Source of the DNA: Agrilutibacter niabensis
Lineage (GTDB): Bacteria > Pseudomonadota > Gammaproteobacteria > Xanthomonadales > Xanthomonadaceae
Direction: 5' to 3'
Length of the DNA stretch: 64,000 bases
Assembly (NCBI RefSeq): GCF_042657165.1
Contig: NZ_JBHSNJ010000012.1
Span: forward strand, 496,001-560,000
The stretch's first letter is position 1; each line of letters begins with the position of its first letter. This document shows positions 8,440 to 17,267 of this stretch, one piece after another. Under the pieces are notes generated by a model. It was not told where the DNA came from, ran no database searches, and worked only from the letters and a program-made list of their open reading frames with translations. The translations under genes and the position numbers were made by a program.

Positions 8440-9732
8440 TCACCTTGCCGCCCCGACGCTTTGCCGGTTGCCGCGGGAGAAGGCCCAGGCGACTGCGAGG
8501 TGGATCGGCAGCAGCAACACAATCCAGTGCATGTTGTCCTGCGGCTGTGCGCTCACCCACCGCAGCACCAGGCCTGCGGCGGCACACAGTGCCATCAGCA
8601 GGGTGATGCGCGTCGCCCATGCGCCCGGCGGGCGTCCGCGCAACAGGCGCCAGGCGCCGGGAAGTGCGGCCCACGCCAGCGGGTTGAGCAGGAAGAGGTT
8701 GTGGTTCGCCCATCCCATGACGTGCGCGGTGCCGAACCAGATGAACAGCAGTAGCGCCCCGATCACGCCCGAGAGCAGCCAGAACGGCATCAGCAGCGCG
8801 CCGAGTGCGCGCGATCCGCGCTTGCCCAGCCACGCGATGGCGAAGCCGATCGCGATGCCCCACACGCCCCACAACCACCAGCGCACTGCATGGCTGGCGG
8901 GTTCCGGTGCGATGCGATGCGGGAGGATTTCCTCGCGCTCGCGCACCAGGGGACGACCCGCGGTGTTCCTCGCCTCGACGAGGATGTCGGAGAGGTGGCG
9001 CGGCACGAACGCCTGCTCCCACAGCGTCATCGGCTGGTCGGCAGCCGGCCCGAGGCCGATGTCGAAGCCCAGCCACATCCACGGTGCCGGCGAGGCAAGG
9101 CGCACGGCTTCGTCGCGCCAGGTCAGACCCTGCGAGCGGCCCTCGGCCTGTTTCAGCAAGCCTCCGGCCAGGGCGTGGTCGACCGCATCGCGCACGCGCG
9201 TGGAGCAGTTGTCCTTGAAGTAGTCGTACCGGTAGAACGCGTTCTCCGGGCGCGCATTCTCTGCCAGCGCCGTCGCGATCGCGCGCGCCTGCGCGTCGTC
9301 GAGGTCCAGCCACAGCACGCTGACGCCGCGGCCTTCCTCGCGGTAGAGGGCCAGGTCATCCGCGTACGGCACCGCCGCGAGCCGGTAGCGCATGTCGCCG
9401 CGGACGAAGCGGGCGATGAAATCCGGCTCGCTCGGGTCGAAGAAGCCGAAGTTGTACGAGATCGTCTCGGCGGTACGCGGATCGGTGACCAGTACGGAGT
9501 CGTGGCCGAAGCGTTCCCAGAAGATCTCGCCCGGCTGCATCATCATGATGCCGATGCGCGGCGCAGCATCCATCGCCTGCGGCGCGTCCGCTTCCCGGGG
9601 CAGGGGAGTAATGGGAGCCGCCTGCGCGAGCACGCCCAGCGAAACCAGCCAGAGCAGGCAGAGCGACAACAGCCGTGCGACGGCGCGTGCCCTCACCCGC
9701 GCTGCGGGGGAGGGTGCGATGGCGCTATGCAT
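8440..9732 (-). CDS. DUF4105 (Lnb N-terminal domain) membrane protein, putative lipoprotein N-acyltransferase
   Basis: A 430-residue protein. A signal/anchor helix (about residues 18-38) is followed by a periplasmic domain of roughly 250 residues and then four predicted C-terminal helices. The periplasmic part has the two motifs expected of the DUF4105 family (PF13387, also called the Lnb N-terminal domain): ERFGHDSVLV (His 77) and KDNCSTRVRD (Cys 176), a probable His/Cys catalytic pair. As I recall, Lnb proteins N-acylate lipoproteins in bacteria without Lnt. The gene starts inside the end of corC (8-bp overlap), exactly where lnt follows corC in E. coli. The family assignment is firm; the acyltransferase role here is inference. 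Confidence 0.8.
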   Translation of the reverse strand: MHSAIAPSPAARVRARAVARLLSLCLLWLVSLGVLAQAAPITPLPREADAPQAMDAAPRIGIMMMQPGEIFWERFGHDSVLVTDPRTAETISYNFGFFDPSEPDFIARFVRGDMRYRLAAVPYADDLALYREEGRGVSVLWLDLDDAQARAIATALAENARPENAFYRYDYFKDNCSTRVRDAVDHALAGGLLKQAEGRSQGLTWRDEAVRLASPAPWMWLGFDIGLGPAADQPMTLWEQAFVPRHLSDILVEARNTAGRPLVREREEILPHRIAPEPASHAVRWWLWGVWGIAIGFAIAWLGKRGSRALGALLMPFWLLSGVIGALLLFIWFGTAHVMGWANHNLFLLNPLAWAALPGAWRLLRGRPPGAWATRITLLMALCAAAGLVLRWVSAQPQDNMHWIVLLLPIHLAVAWAFSRGNRQSVGAAR

Positions 9733-10588
9733 CGCCGAGCACGTCGACGTGGAAGGCGTGCACGCGGCGCGCGTCGGCTGCGGACACGCGGAACACGAAA
9801 CGGCCCAGCGCGAGCTCCTCGCCGGCTTCCGGGAGATGGCCGATCGCCGCCGTGACGAGGCCGCCGATGGTGTCGTACTCGTCGTCGTCGAAGTTGGCGT
9901 CGAAGCGCTCGTTGAAGTCGGCGATCGGCGTGAGCGCATCGACCACGAACAGGCCATCGGCCTGCGCGCGCATCAGCGCCTGGGGGTCCTCGGCTTCGTC
10001 GTGCTCGTCGTCGATGTCGCCGACGATCTGTTCCAGCACGTCCTCGATCGTGACCAGGCCGGCGACGCCGCCGTGTTCGTCGATCACGATCGCCATGTGG
10101 TTGCGCGACTGGCGGAACTCGCGCAGCAGCACGTTGAGGCGCTTGGATTCGGGGATCAGTACCGCCGGGCGCAGCAGCGAGTGGATGCTCCCGGGGCCGT
10201 TGTCGGCGACAACGCCACGCAACAGGTCCTTCGCCAGCAGGATGCCGAGGATCTCGTCCTTGTCATCGCCGTGCACCGGGAAGCGTGAATGGCCGGACTC
10301 GACCACGCGCTTCATCAACTCAAGCAAGGAGGCTTCGGCGGGCAGGGCGACCATCTGCGCGCGCGGGATCATGACGTCGCCGACGGTGAGGTCGGAAACA
10401 GCGATCGCGCCTTCCATCATCCGCAGTGTGTCTGCGGCAATCAGGCCATCGGCCTGGGCATCGCGCAACAACTCGACCAGGTCTTCGCGGGTGCTGGGCT
10501 CGCCGGAGAGCATCGTGCTGATGCGTTCCAGCCAGCCGCGGCGGCGTTCCTGATGCTCCTGGGGGGTACTACTGTCGTCCTCGGACAT
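9725..10588 (-). CDS. corC: CorC/HlyC family CBS-domain protein
   Basis: A 287-residue cytoplasmic protein. It contains a tandem CBS-domain pair (about residues 65-190; motifs DVMIPRAQM, SRFPVHGDD, GILLAKDLL, GVAGLVTIEDVLEQIVGDI) and a C-terminal CorC_HlyC/transporter-associated domain. Such proteins bind adenine nucleotides and are linked to Mg2+/Co2+ homeostasis or membrane stress. In E. coli it belongs to ybeZ-ybeY-corC-lnt. Here phoH and ybeY are upstream on the same strand, but a plus-strand DUF6496 gene separates them, so corC probably has its own promoter. The downstream DUF4105 gene overlaps its stop codon. Confidence 0.93.
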   Translation of the reverse strand: MSEDDSSTPQEHQERRRGWLERISTMLSGEPSTREDLVELLRDAQADGLIAADTLRMMEGAIAVSDLTVGDVMIPRAQMVALPAEASLLELMKRVVESGHSRFPVHGDDKDEILGILLAKDLLRGVVADNGPGSIHSLLRPAVLIPESKRLNVLLREFRQSRNHMAIVIDEHGGVAGLVTIEDVLEQIVGDIDDEHDEAEDPQALMRAQADGLFVVDALTPIADFNERFDANFDDDEYDTIGGLVTAAIGHLPEAGEELALGRFVFRVSAADARRVHAFHVDVLGDA

Positions 10589-10750
10589 GGTGTTTCAGCA
10601 ACGCCCGGGGGGTGGGCGGACCTTAGGAGTCTAGCGCGGAAGGGGGGAGGGGCGTGGACTGCCGGCCCCGGAAGCGGCGCCCGGGGGTTCACGGCAACGT
10701 GCCGGAGGCGAACCGATAATCGCCGCCGGGCCCACGCGGAGCACAGCGAC

Positions 10751-11440
10751 ATGCCCGAGAAACGCACATTGAAACGCGCGCGGCAGGACAAGCGTGAAGG
10801 CAAGTCGGCGAGCACCCAGGCCGGCGAATTCGTCCACGAGGAAATCGAACACATCCGCGAAGGCAAGCACGGCGCGCGGTCCACCAGGCAGGCGATCGCG
10901 ATCGGGTTGTCCAAGGCGAGGCGGGCTGGGGTGGACCTGCCACCGCCCAAGAAGGGTGAAGCGTCCGAGGAGACGCGACGCCGGGCGCGGCGGGACAGCG
11001 AAGCCGGTGCCGGACGGACGCGCAAGCAGGCGGCGAAGAAGGCTACGAAGAAGTCCGCAAGGAAGTCCGCGAAGAAAGTCGCAAAGAAAGTCGCGAAGAA
11101 GGTCGCAAAGACAACGGCTGCCCGGAAGTCCGTAGCCAGGATCGCCAGCAAACCGGCCGCAGCGTCGAAGACTCGGTCGCGTGCAGCGACGAAGGCGCTC
11201 AAGCGCGAAGGCCGCGCGGCGGCCAGCAAGTCGGCCCTGTCGAAGCAGGCCAGGACGGCGGCCCGCAAGCGCACGGCGACGGAGCGGTCGGCAGCGGCGA
11301 AGAAGGCGGCCCGGACCAAGGGTGCCGAAGGGCGCTCGGAAGCCGCGCGCAAGGCCGCGAAGACGCGGGCGCGCAATGCGGCGCCGCGCAGGAAACACAA
11401 CGGCGCTACGGCGCATGCCCAGCCGGTGACTGACGGATGA
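10751..11440 (+). CDS. DUF6496 lysine/alanine-rich, histone H1-like protein
   Basis: A 229-residue basic protein. The N-terminal 65 residues are a conserved DUF6496-type domain (AGEFVHEEIEHIREGKHG, followed by a QAIAIGLSKARRAG motif). The rest is a low-complexity tail of KK, AKK and KVAKKVAKK repeats resembling histone H1 tails and Xanthomonad DNA-binding proteins. A nucleic-acid or chromatin role is plausible but unproven. The start is the ATG at 10751. It is read opposite to its neighbours and splits the otherwise conserved phoH-ybeY-corC order. The repetitive tail may vary in length between strains. Confidence 0.87.
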   Translation: MPEKRTLKRARQDKREGKSASTQAGEFVHEEIEHIREGKHGARSTRQAIAIGLSKARRAGVDLPPPKKGEASEETRRRARRDSEAGAGRTRKQAAKKATKKSARKSAKKVAKKVAKKVAKTTAARKSVARIASKPAAASKTRSRAATKALKREGRAAASKSALSKQARTAARKRTATERSAAAKKAARTKGAEGRSEAARKAAKTRARNAAPRRKHNGATAHAQPVTDG

Positions 11441-11463
11441 GGGCGGCCGCCCCTCAGGAAGGA

Positions 11464-11946
11464 TTACGCGATGACGTAAGGATCCTCGATCCCCATCTCG
11501 GCCAGGATCTCGCGTTCCAGTTGCTCCATGCAGATCGCGTCGGCTTCGTTCTCGTGGTCCCAGCCCAGCAGGTGGAGTGCGCCGTGCACGGTCAGGTGCG
11601 CGTAGTGCTCGACCAGCCGCTTCTTCTGCTCTTTCGCCTCACGCGCGACCACTGGTGCGCAGATCACCAGGTCGCCCAGCAGCGGCAGCTTCACGCCCTT
11701 GGGCAATCCCTGCGGAAGTTCAGCGGGGAAGCTCAGGACGTTGGTCGCGTAATCCTTGCCGCGGAAGTGGTAATTGAGTGCACGGCCTTCCTTTGCACCC
11801 ACGATGCGGATGGCCAGGTCGGCCTCGCGGATGCGGCTGTCCAACGCAGCGGCCACCCATTTGCGGAAGCTCACCGCGGAAGGGATGCCTGTACGTGGAA
11901 CCGCGTAGCTGACGCTGACATCAAGACGAACCGGGCCGACGGTCAT
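11464..11946 (-). CDS. ybeY: Endoribonuclease YbeY, 16S rRNA maturation
   Basis: A 160-residue cytoplasmic metalloprotein with the zinc motif HGALHLLGWDH near the C terminus, diagnostic of the YbeY/UPF0054 family. YbeY is a single-strand endoribonuclease in 16S rRNA 3'-end processing and 70S quality control. The ATG at 11946 has an AGAGGA ribosome site, and the longer open frame upstream lacks family similarity. It lies 34 bp downstream of phoH and is almost certainly co-transcribed with it, as in most proteobacteria. Confidence 0.95.
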   Translation of the reverse strand: MTVGPVRLDVSVSYAVPRTGIPSAVSFRKWVAAALDSRIREADLAIRIVGAKEGRALNYHFRGKDYATNVLSFPAELPQGLPKGVKLPLLGDLVICAPVVAREAKEQKKRLVEHYAHLTVHGALHLLGWDHENEADAICMEQLEREILAEMGIEDPYVIA

Positions 11947-11980
11947 GCGTTTTAGTCCTCTCGAAAGTGATGGTTCGACC

Positions 11981-12967
11981 TCAGGAAGCCGGCCCGGTCT
12001 GCGCGTCCGCGGAATCGCGCGCGTCGTAGGCATTGACGATGCGCGCGACCAGCGGGTGGCGGACCACGTCGCGCGATTCGAAGAAGGTGAAGCTGATCCC
12101 GTTGACGTTGCGCAGGACTTCCAGCGCGTCCTTCAGCCCCGACTTCTGGTGCTTGGGGAGGTCGATCTGGGTCATGTCGCCGGTCACCACGGCCGTGCTG
12201 CCAAAGCCGATCCGGGTCAGGAACATCTTCATCTGCTCGATCGTGGTGTTCTGCGCCTCGTCGAGGATCACATACGCGTCGTTAAGCGTGCGTCCGCGCA
12301 TGTAGGCCAGCGGGGCGATCTCGATGACATTCTTTTCCAGCAGCTTGACCACCTTCTCCACGCCGAGCATCTCGTACAGGGCGTCGTAGAGCGGACGCAG
12401 GTAAGGGTCGACCTTCTGGGTGAGGTCGCCGGGCAGGAACCCCAGCTTCTCCCCGGCCTCTACCGCCGGGCGCACCAGGATCAGGCGCTGCACCCGTGAA
12501 TCGTTCAGTGCTTCCACCGCCATGGCCACGGCCAGGAAGGTCTTGCCGGTGCCCGCCGGGCCGATGCCGAAATTGATGTCGTGCGTGGCGATTGCGTGCA
12601 GGTACTTGGCCTGGTTCGCTCCCCGGGCGCGCAAGGTGCCGCGCTTGACGCGGATGGTGACCTCCTGCGGTTCGATGTCGTTGGCGACGGTGTCGTCCGC
12701 GTCGTACCCGGTGAGGCGCAGGTGGATGTCGGGCTCGGTCAGCGTGGTGTCGGCCGCCTCGTTCCACAGTTCGCGCAACAGGCGTTCGGTCTTGTTGACC
12801 GCGGTGTCCGGACCGTCGACGCGGAACACGTTGCCGCGATTGGCGATTTCCACGCCCAGGCGCAGTTCGATCATGCGCAGGTGGCTGTCGAACGGGCCGC
12901 TGAGGTTGGCCAGGCGCTCGGCCTCCGGCGGGTCGAGGGCGAATTCGGAAACGGTGCGTGCGGGCAT
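11981..12967 (-). CDS. ybeZ: PhoH family ATPase (YbeZ)
   Basis: A 328-residue ATPase. An N-terminal KH-like region precedes a P-loop domain with Walker A GPAGTGKTFLA, Walker B YVILDEAQNTT and the PhoH motif RPAVEAGEKLGFLPGDL. PhoH/YbeZ proteins interact with YbeY and are thought to act as RNA helicase-like partners in ribosome maturation. The ATG at 12967 (MPARTVSEFALD) matches usual family N termini; the upstream open frame does not. It is the first gene of the phoH-ybeY pair. Confidence 0.95.
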   Translation of the reverse strand: MPARTVSEFALDPPEAERLANLSGPFDSHLRMIELRLGVEIANRGNVFRVDGPDTAVNKTERLLRELWNEAADTTLTEPDIHLRLTGYDADDTVANDIEPQEVTIRVKRGTLRARGANQAKYLHAIATHDINFGIGPAGTGKTFLAVAMAVEALNDSRVQRLILVRPAVEAGEKLGFLPGDLTQKVDPYLRPLYDALYEMLGVEKVVKLLEKNVIEIAPLAYMRGRTLNDAYVILDEAQNTTIEQMKMFLTRIGFGSTAVVTGDMTQIDLPKHQKSGLKDALEVLRNVNGISFTFFESRDVVRHPLVARIVNAYDARDSADAQTGPAS

Positions 12968-13482
12968 CGGGTGCTGGTTCGTGGCGATATGCGCCTGGCA
13001 GGGGCGAAAGCTTGCGCCTGTAGAGGGCTTTTCGCAAAGCCGGCGCACGGGAGGTCAGGGCCGGCGTCGGCACTGTCCATGAGTTGTCGCTGCAACCCGA
13101 TCAATAATCGACAGGGGCAGTGGTTTGAGTTGAGTTGGCATGTGCTGCCCCGCGGCTGCGAGTTGAACGGGTTGAAAACTGATAGGTGTTCTCCCGAGTG
13201 ATGCACCTCGGCGAAGCAAGGCCGATGACTGAGCTCTCGTGCGTCTGATCGGATCGAGCTTCGGCCGTGCGTTTCGCCAGCCTGGCCTCGCCTGACCGGG
13301 CATCCCATCGCATTCCACGCATGCGTGGCCGGGCCCCAATCCCGACCACCCAGGCATCGGGTCGGGCGCTCGCCCGATGCGGGAGTCGCGCATCCGGAAG
13401 GGTGATCAGTCCACTTGCGACGTCCCTGAATACGTCTATTCGCCTCTGGGCGGTCGCCTGCCGACCGTTGGTCGGCCCATCC
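12968..13482. other. Non-coding stretch between phoH and the TetR operon
   Basis: No gene is supported here. The stretch must hold the phoH promoter (minus strand). It also contains a perfect hairpin, GCATCGGG/CCCGATGC, at 13353-13380 and a shorter one, GCCGACC/GGTCGGC, near 13459-13476; neither has a T-tract. Nothing else was recognised. Confidence 0.5.
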
Positions 13483-13511
13483 TTGAAAACTAATTGATCA
13501 GTCAATTAATT
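13483..13511 (+). promoter_or_regulatory. Promoter with overlapping TetR-type operator
   Basis: TTGAAA (13483-13488) and TTAATT (13506-13511) are spaced by 17 bp. Between and over them lies AATTGATCAGTCAATT (13492-13507), an inverted repeat of AATTGA/TCAATT. It is AT-rich in a GC-rich genome and ends 13 bp before the tetR-like start codon. The simplest reading is autorepression of the four-gene efflux operon by its own TetR protein. The transcription start would lie only a few bases before the ATG, so the mRNA would be nearly leaderless. Confidence 0.5.
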
Positions 13512-13520
13512 GTTGCTTCC

Positions 13521-14246
13521 ATGAACTTCGCCGCCAACACCCGCAAGCGCCAACCCTCGGTCGAGAAGGCCTCCGATAACACGACCAAGACGCCGCGCAA
13601 GCGCACGCCTGGCCGTCCTGCGGGCGATGGCCCCGATCTGCGTTCCCGCGTACTCGATGCCGCAATCACCTGCGTCGTCAGCCAGGGCGTGGCGGCGACT
13701 TCGTTGCGCGCAATCGCCCGCGAAGCGCATGTCACTCCGGCGTTGCTGCATTACTACTTCGGCGATAAGGAGCAGCTCATCACCGCGCTGGTCCAGGAGC
13801 GCCTGATGCCGGCATTCGCGGTAGTCCGCGAGTCGGTACTGGGTGGCGATGGCGATGTTGCCGGGCTGGTCGCGGGCTTCGTTCGAGGGATGGGCGAGAT
13901 GATTGCCCAGCATCCCTGGCTTCCGGCGTTGTGGGTGCGCGAGGTGCTTTGCGAAGGCGGAGCCCTGCGCGAAATCGTGTTCGAGCGCATGGCGCCGATG
14001 CCGGTGATGCTCGCGCAACGCTTCGCGGCCGCCCAGGCCCAGGGACAAATCAATCCCGAGCTCGATCCGCGGCTGCTGGTCATCTCGCTGGTCGGACTCA
14101 CCCTGTTTCCTGCGGCGGGTGCGCCGATCTGGAGACGCATCTTCGACGCGAGCGACATCGATGCCGATGCGCTGCGTGATCACACCGTCGCTCTTCTCGA
14201 TCGCGGGCTCGCCTTGCCCCGGTCGTTCCTCAAGGAGACACCATGA
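13521..14246 (+). CDS. TetR family regulator of the adjacent ABC efflux operon
   Basis: A 241-residue repressor-type protein. After a basic, disordered N terminus of about 30 residues comes the TetR helix-turn-helix: VLDAAITCVVSQGVAATSLR, then the recognition helix region ending LLHYYFGDKEQL. The C-terminal ligand-binding part resembles the CecR (YbiH) group that controls ybhGFSR. The ATG at 13521 is chosen; a TTG at 13494 would lie inside the operator. It overlaps the next gene by 4 bp (ATGA), and all four genes of the operon are coupled in this way. Confidence 0.9.
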   Translation: MNFAANTRKRQPSVEKASDNTTKTPRKRTPGRPAGDGPDLRSRVLDAAITCVVSQGVAATSLRAIAREAHVTPALLHYYFGDKEQLITALVQERLMPAFAVVRESVLGGDGDVAGLVAGFVRGMGEMIAQHPWLPALWVREVLCEGGALREIVFERMAPMPVMLAQRFAAAQAQGQINPELDPRLLVISLVGLTLFPAAGAPIWRRIFDASDIDADALRDHTVALLDRGLALPRSFLKETP

Positions 14247-15193
14247 TCCGAAAACGAAATCTCCTGGTGGGTTTGCTGGCAGCCGCGGCAGCGGCCTGCG
14301 GCACGGACACGCCGCAGGCACTGGGCACCCTGGAATACGACCGCATTACCCTGCCGGCGCCTGCCGCCGAACGCATCGTTGAAATCAACGTGCGCGAGGG
14401 CCAGCGCGTTGTCGCCGGTCAGTCGCTCCTGAAGCTGGAGGCGGTGCGTACCGAATCGACGACCAGGGCGGCCCTGGCGGAAGCGCAACGCCAGCGCGAG
14501 GCCCTGTCGGAGCTGGAGGCCGGCGCCCGCAGCGAAACCATCGCCCGCGCCCGCGCGCAACTCGCCGATGCACAGGTATTGGCCCGCGACGCGCGCACCT
14601 ATTACCTGCGCGTGCAGCCGATGGGCGCGCGCCAGCTCATTGCCGCGTCCGAAGTGGATCGTGCCCGCGCCGCGGCCAACAGCGCGGACGCCCAGGTGCG
14701 GGCGGCCCGGGCGTCGATGCAGGAACTCGAGCACGGTACGCGCCGCGAACAGATCGCGCAGGGCGAAGCGGCGGCGCGCGCGGCCGAAGCGCAGGCCAGC
14801 GCGCAGCAGGTAACGCTCGACAAGCTCAATGTCGTCGCCCCGCGTGGCGGCCGCGTCGACAGCCTGCCGTACCGGCTCGGCGACCAGGCCCCGATCGGTG
14901 CCCCGCTTGCGGTGATGCTGGTGGGCGAATCGCCATATGCGCGCGTGTACGTGCCCGAACCGATCCGCGCCAACGTGAAGGTGGGGCAGGGGGCACGCAT
15001 CTATGTTGGAGGCCGCAAGGATGCCGTTGCCGGCAGGGTGCGGATGATCCGCAACGACCCCAGCTTCACGCCTTACTACGCCCTGATTGGCGAGGACGCG
15101 GCGCGTCTGAGCTATCTCGCAGAAGTCCAACTGGACAAGGCTGCCGGCGAGTTGCCGGCAGGCCTGCCCGTGCGCGTCGAATTCGAGCAATGA
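14243..15193 (+). CDS. HlyD/YbhG-like periplasmic adaptor lipoprotein
   Basis: A 316-residue membrane-fusion protein. The N terminus is a lipoprotein-type signal ending AAAAAC (Cys 20). A lipoyl/biotinyl-like half (LPAPAAERIVEINVREGQ) follows, then a long alpha-helical hairpin (about residues 85-195) rich in Ala/Arg/Glu, and the second lipoyl half with a beta-barrel. This is the layout of adaptors such as YbhG that connect an ABC-2 exporter to an outer-membrane channel. Overlaps of 4 bp with both neighbours indicate strict co-expression. No outer-membrane factor is encoded here. Confidence 0.88.
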   Translation: MIRKRNLLVGLLAAAAAACGTDTPQALGTLEYDRITLPAPAAERIVEINVREGQRVVAGQSLLKLEAVRTESTTRAALAEAQRQREALSELEAGARSETIARARAQLADAQVLARDARTYYLRVQPMGARQLIAASEVDRARAAANSADAQVRAARASMQELEHGTRREQIAQGEAAARAAEAQASAQQVTLDKLNVVAPRGGRVDSLPYRLGDQAPIGAPLAVMLVGESPYARVYVPEPIRANVKVGQGARIYVGGRKDAVAGRVRMIRNDPSFTPYYALIGEDAARLSYLAEVQLDKAAGELPAGLPVRVEFEQ

Positions 15194-16143
15194 ACGCCAG
15201 CGACGCCCCCGCCATCAGCGCCCGCGGCATGACCAAGCGCTTCGGCGCTCTGGTCGCCGTCGACCACGTGAACCTCACCGTGCCGAAGGCGAATGTCTAC
15301 GGATTCCTCGGCCCCAACGGTTCGGGCAAGACCACCACCATCCGCATGCTGTGTGGCCTGCTGGCACCAACGGAAGGCGAAATCGAGGTGCTGGGGTTGC
15401 GCATCCCGGCGCAATCGGAGGAACTGCGCCGTCGCATCGGCTACATGACGCAGAAGTTTTCGCTCTTCGAGGACCTGAGCGTGCGCGAGAACCTCGAATT
15501 CCTCGCCGCCGTGCAGGACATTCCCAAGGCCGAGGCAGCGCGCCGCATCGACGAACTGATCGTGCACTACCACTTCGAAGACCGGCAGAAGCAGCTGGCC
15601 GGCACCATGAGCGGAGGCCAGAAGCAACGGCTCGCCCTGGCCGGCGCGGTGATCCACAGGCCCGAATTGTTGTTCCTGGACGAACCGACCAGCGCCGTGG
15701 ATCCGGAATCGCGCCGCGACTTCTGGGAGAAGTTGTTCGAGCTCGCCGACGGCGGCACGACCCTGCTCGTCTCCACGCACTACATGGACGAGGCCGAGCG
15801 CTGCCATCGCCTGGCCATCCTCGATCGCGGGGTCCTGGTGGCCGATGGCACGCCGCAGGGCCTCGCCGGCGATCTCGAAGGCCGCACCTTGGCCGTGCAC
15901 GCGAAGCAGCCGCGGCGTTCCCGCAGCGTGCTGCTCGAACAACCGGGCGTGCTCAGCGTCGCCCAGGTCGGCAACACCTTGCGTGTGCTCACCCAGACCG
16001 ATGGCGACGCCGCATCGCGGCTGGGACGCTCGCTGGCCAATGCCGGACTGGAGGCCACCGTCGAAACCGTCGAACCGAACCTGGAGGACGTATTCGTCGC
16101 CGCCACCCGGGGCCGCGAGGAAACCAGCGAGCGTGCCGCATGA
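15190..16143 (+). CDS. ABC transporter ATPase (ABC-2 exporter)
   Basis: A 317-residue ATP-binding subunit with Walker A GPNGSGKTTT, signature MSGGQKQR, Walker B ELLFLDEPTSAVD and the switch histidine in LLVSTHYMDEAE, plus a C-terminal extension of about 90 residues typical of DrrA/YbhF-type exporters. It has a single nucleotide-binding domain, whereas E. coli YbhF is a fusion of two, so two copies should assemble per transporter. It powers export of an unknown substrate together with the permease and adaptor. Confidence 0.93.
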   Translation: MNASDAPAISARGMTKRFGALVAVDHVNLTVPKANVYGFLGPNGSGKTTTIRMLCGLLAPTEGEIEVLGLRIPAQSEELRRRIGYMTQKFSLFEDLSVRENLEFLAAVQDIPKAEAARRIDELIVHYHFEDRQKQLAGTMSGGQKQRLALAGAVIHRPELLFLDEPTSAVDPESRRDFWEKLFELADGGTTLLVSTHYMDEAERCHRLAILDRGVLVADGTPQGLAGDLEGRTLAVHAKQPRRSRSVLLEQPGVLSVAQVGNTLRVLTQTDGDAASRLGRSLANAGLEATVETVEPNLEDVFVAATRGREETSERAA

Positions 16144-17228
16144 GCTGGCGCCGCCTCTCCGCCATCGTGCTCAAGGAGTTGCGCCAGATGCGCCGCGACC
16201 GCATCACCCTGGCGATGATCATCGGCATCCCGGTGATGCAGCTGGTCCTGTTCGGCTATGCCATCAACCTCAACCTGCGCGGCCTGTCCACCGGCATTGT
16301 CGACCAGGCCGGTACCAGTGCCTCGCGTGCGCTGGTGATGGACATGCACGCCACCGGCGTGATCAAGCCAACCGTCGAGGCCACGTCACCCAAGCAACTG
16401 ATGGATCTCCTGCGTCGCGGCGAGATCAGCATGGGCGTCGTGGTCCCGCCGGACTTCGAGCGCCGTCGCGCCGAAGGCCGCGAAGCCGTGCAGGTGCTGG
16501 TGGACGGCAGCGACACCACCGTGCAGAGCGCGGCGAACCAGTTGGCGCAGATGCCGCTGGAGAGCCCGGCCTACAGCGTGACGAAGATCCAGCCCATCAA
16601 CGTGGTGGCGTTCTACAACCCCGAGCGCCGCTCGGCGGTGAACATCGTGCCCGGCCTGATCGGCGTGATCCTCACGATGACCATGGTGCTTTTCACCGGC
16701 GTCGCCATCGTGCGCGAGCGCGAGCGGGGCAACATGGAACTGCTGATCGCCACGCCCTTGAGCCGCAGTGAACTGATGGTCGGGAAGGTCTTGCCGTACG
16801 CGGTGATCGGCCTGGTGCAGACCACCGTGGTGCTGGTCCTCGGGCTATGGCTGTTCGACGTGCCGGTGCGCGGCAGCCTGCTCGACGTCTACCTGGCCGC
16901 CGTGCTGCTGATTTTCGCCAACCTCACGCTGGGCCTGCTGATTTCGACGAAGGCGGCATCCCAGTTCCAGGCGATGCAGATGACGTTCTTCGTGTTCCTG
17001 CCTTCGATCCTGCTGTCCGGCTTCATGTTCCCGTTTGCGGGCATGCCGCGAATCATCCAATGGGTCGCCGAGATCCTGCCGTTGACGCACTTCCTGCGCC
17101 TGATCCGGGGGGTCATGCTGCGCGGCGCGAGCCTGTTCGAACTGTGGCCGGATGTGCTGGCGCTGGCGGCCTTCACCACGGTGATGATGACGCTGGCAAT
17201 CAACCGCTTCCGCAAGCGCCTGGATTGA
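16140..17228 (+). CDS. ABC-2 type permease
   Basis: A 362-residue inner-membrane permease of the ABC-2/YhhJ-YbhR type. One N-terminal helix is followed by a periplasmic domain of about 140 residues and five C-terminal helices containing the conserved motif region RERERGNMELLIATPLSRSE. Only one permease gene is present, whereas ybhSR encodes two, so a homodimer is likely. The gene starts 4 bp inside the ATPase gene and ends the operon. The substrate is unknown; relatives export drugs, dyes or cations. Confidence 0.92.
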   Translation: MSWRRLSAIVLKELRQMRRDRITLAMIIGIPVMQLVLFGYAINLNLRGLSTGIVDQAGTSASRALVMDMHATGVIKPTVEATSPKQLMDLLRRGEISMGVVVPPDFERRRAEGREAVQVLVDGSDTTVQSAANQLAQMPLESPAYSVTKIQPINVVAFYNPERRSAVNIVPGLIGVILTMTMVLFTGVAIVRERERGNMELLIATPLSRSELMVGKVLPYAVIGLVQTTVVLVLGLWLFDVPVRGSLLDVYLAAVLLIFANLTLGLLISTKAASQFQAMQMTFFVFLPSILLSGFMFPFAGMPRIIQWVAEILPLTHFLRLIRGVMLRGASLFELWPDVLALAAFTTVMMTLAINRFRKRLD

Positions 17229-17267
17229 CGAGCGTACGGATTTGGATGTGTTGCCCGCTCGGGGCGG

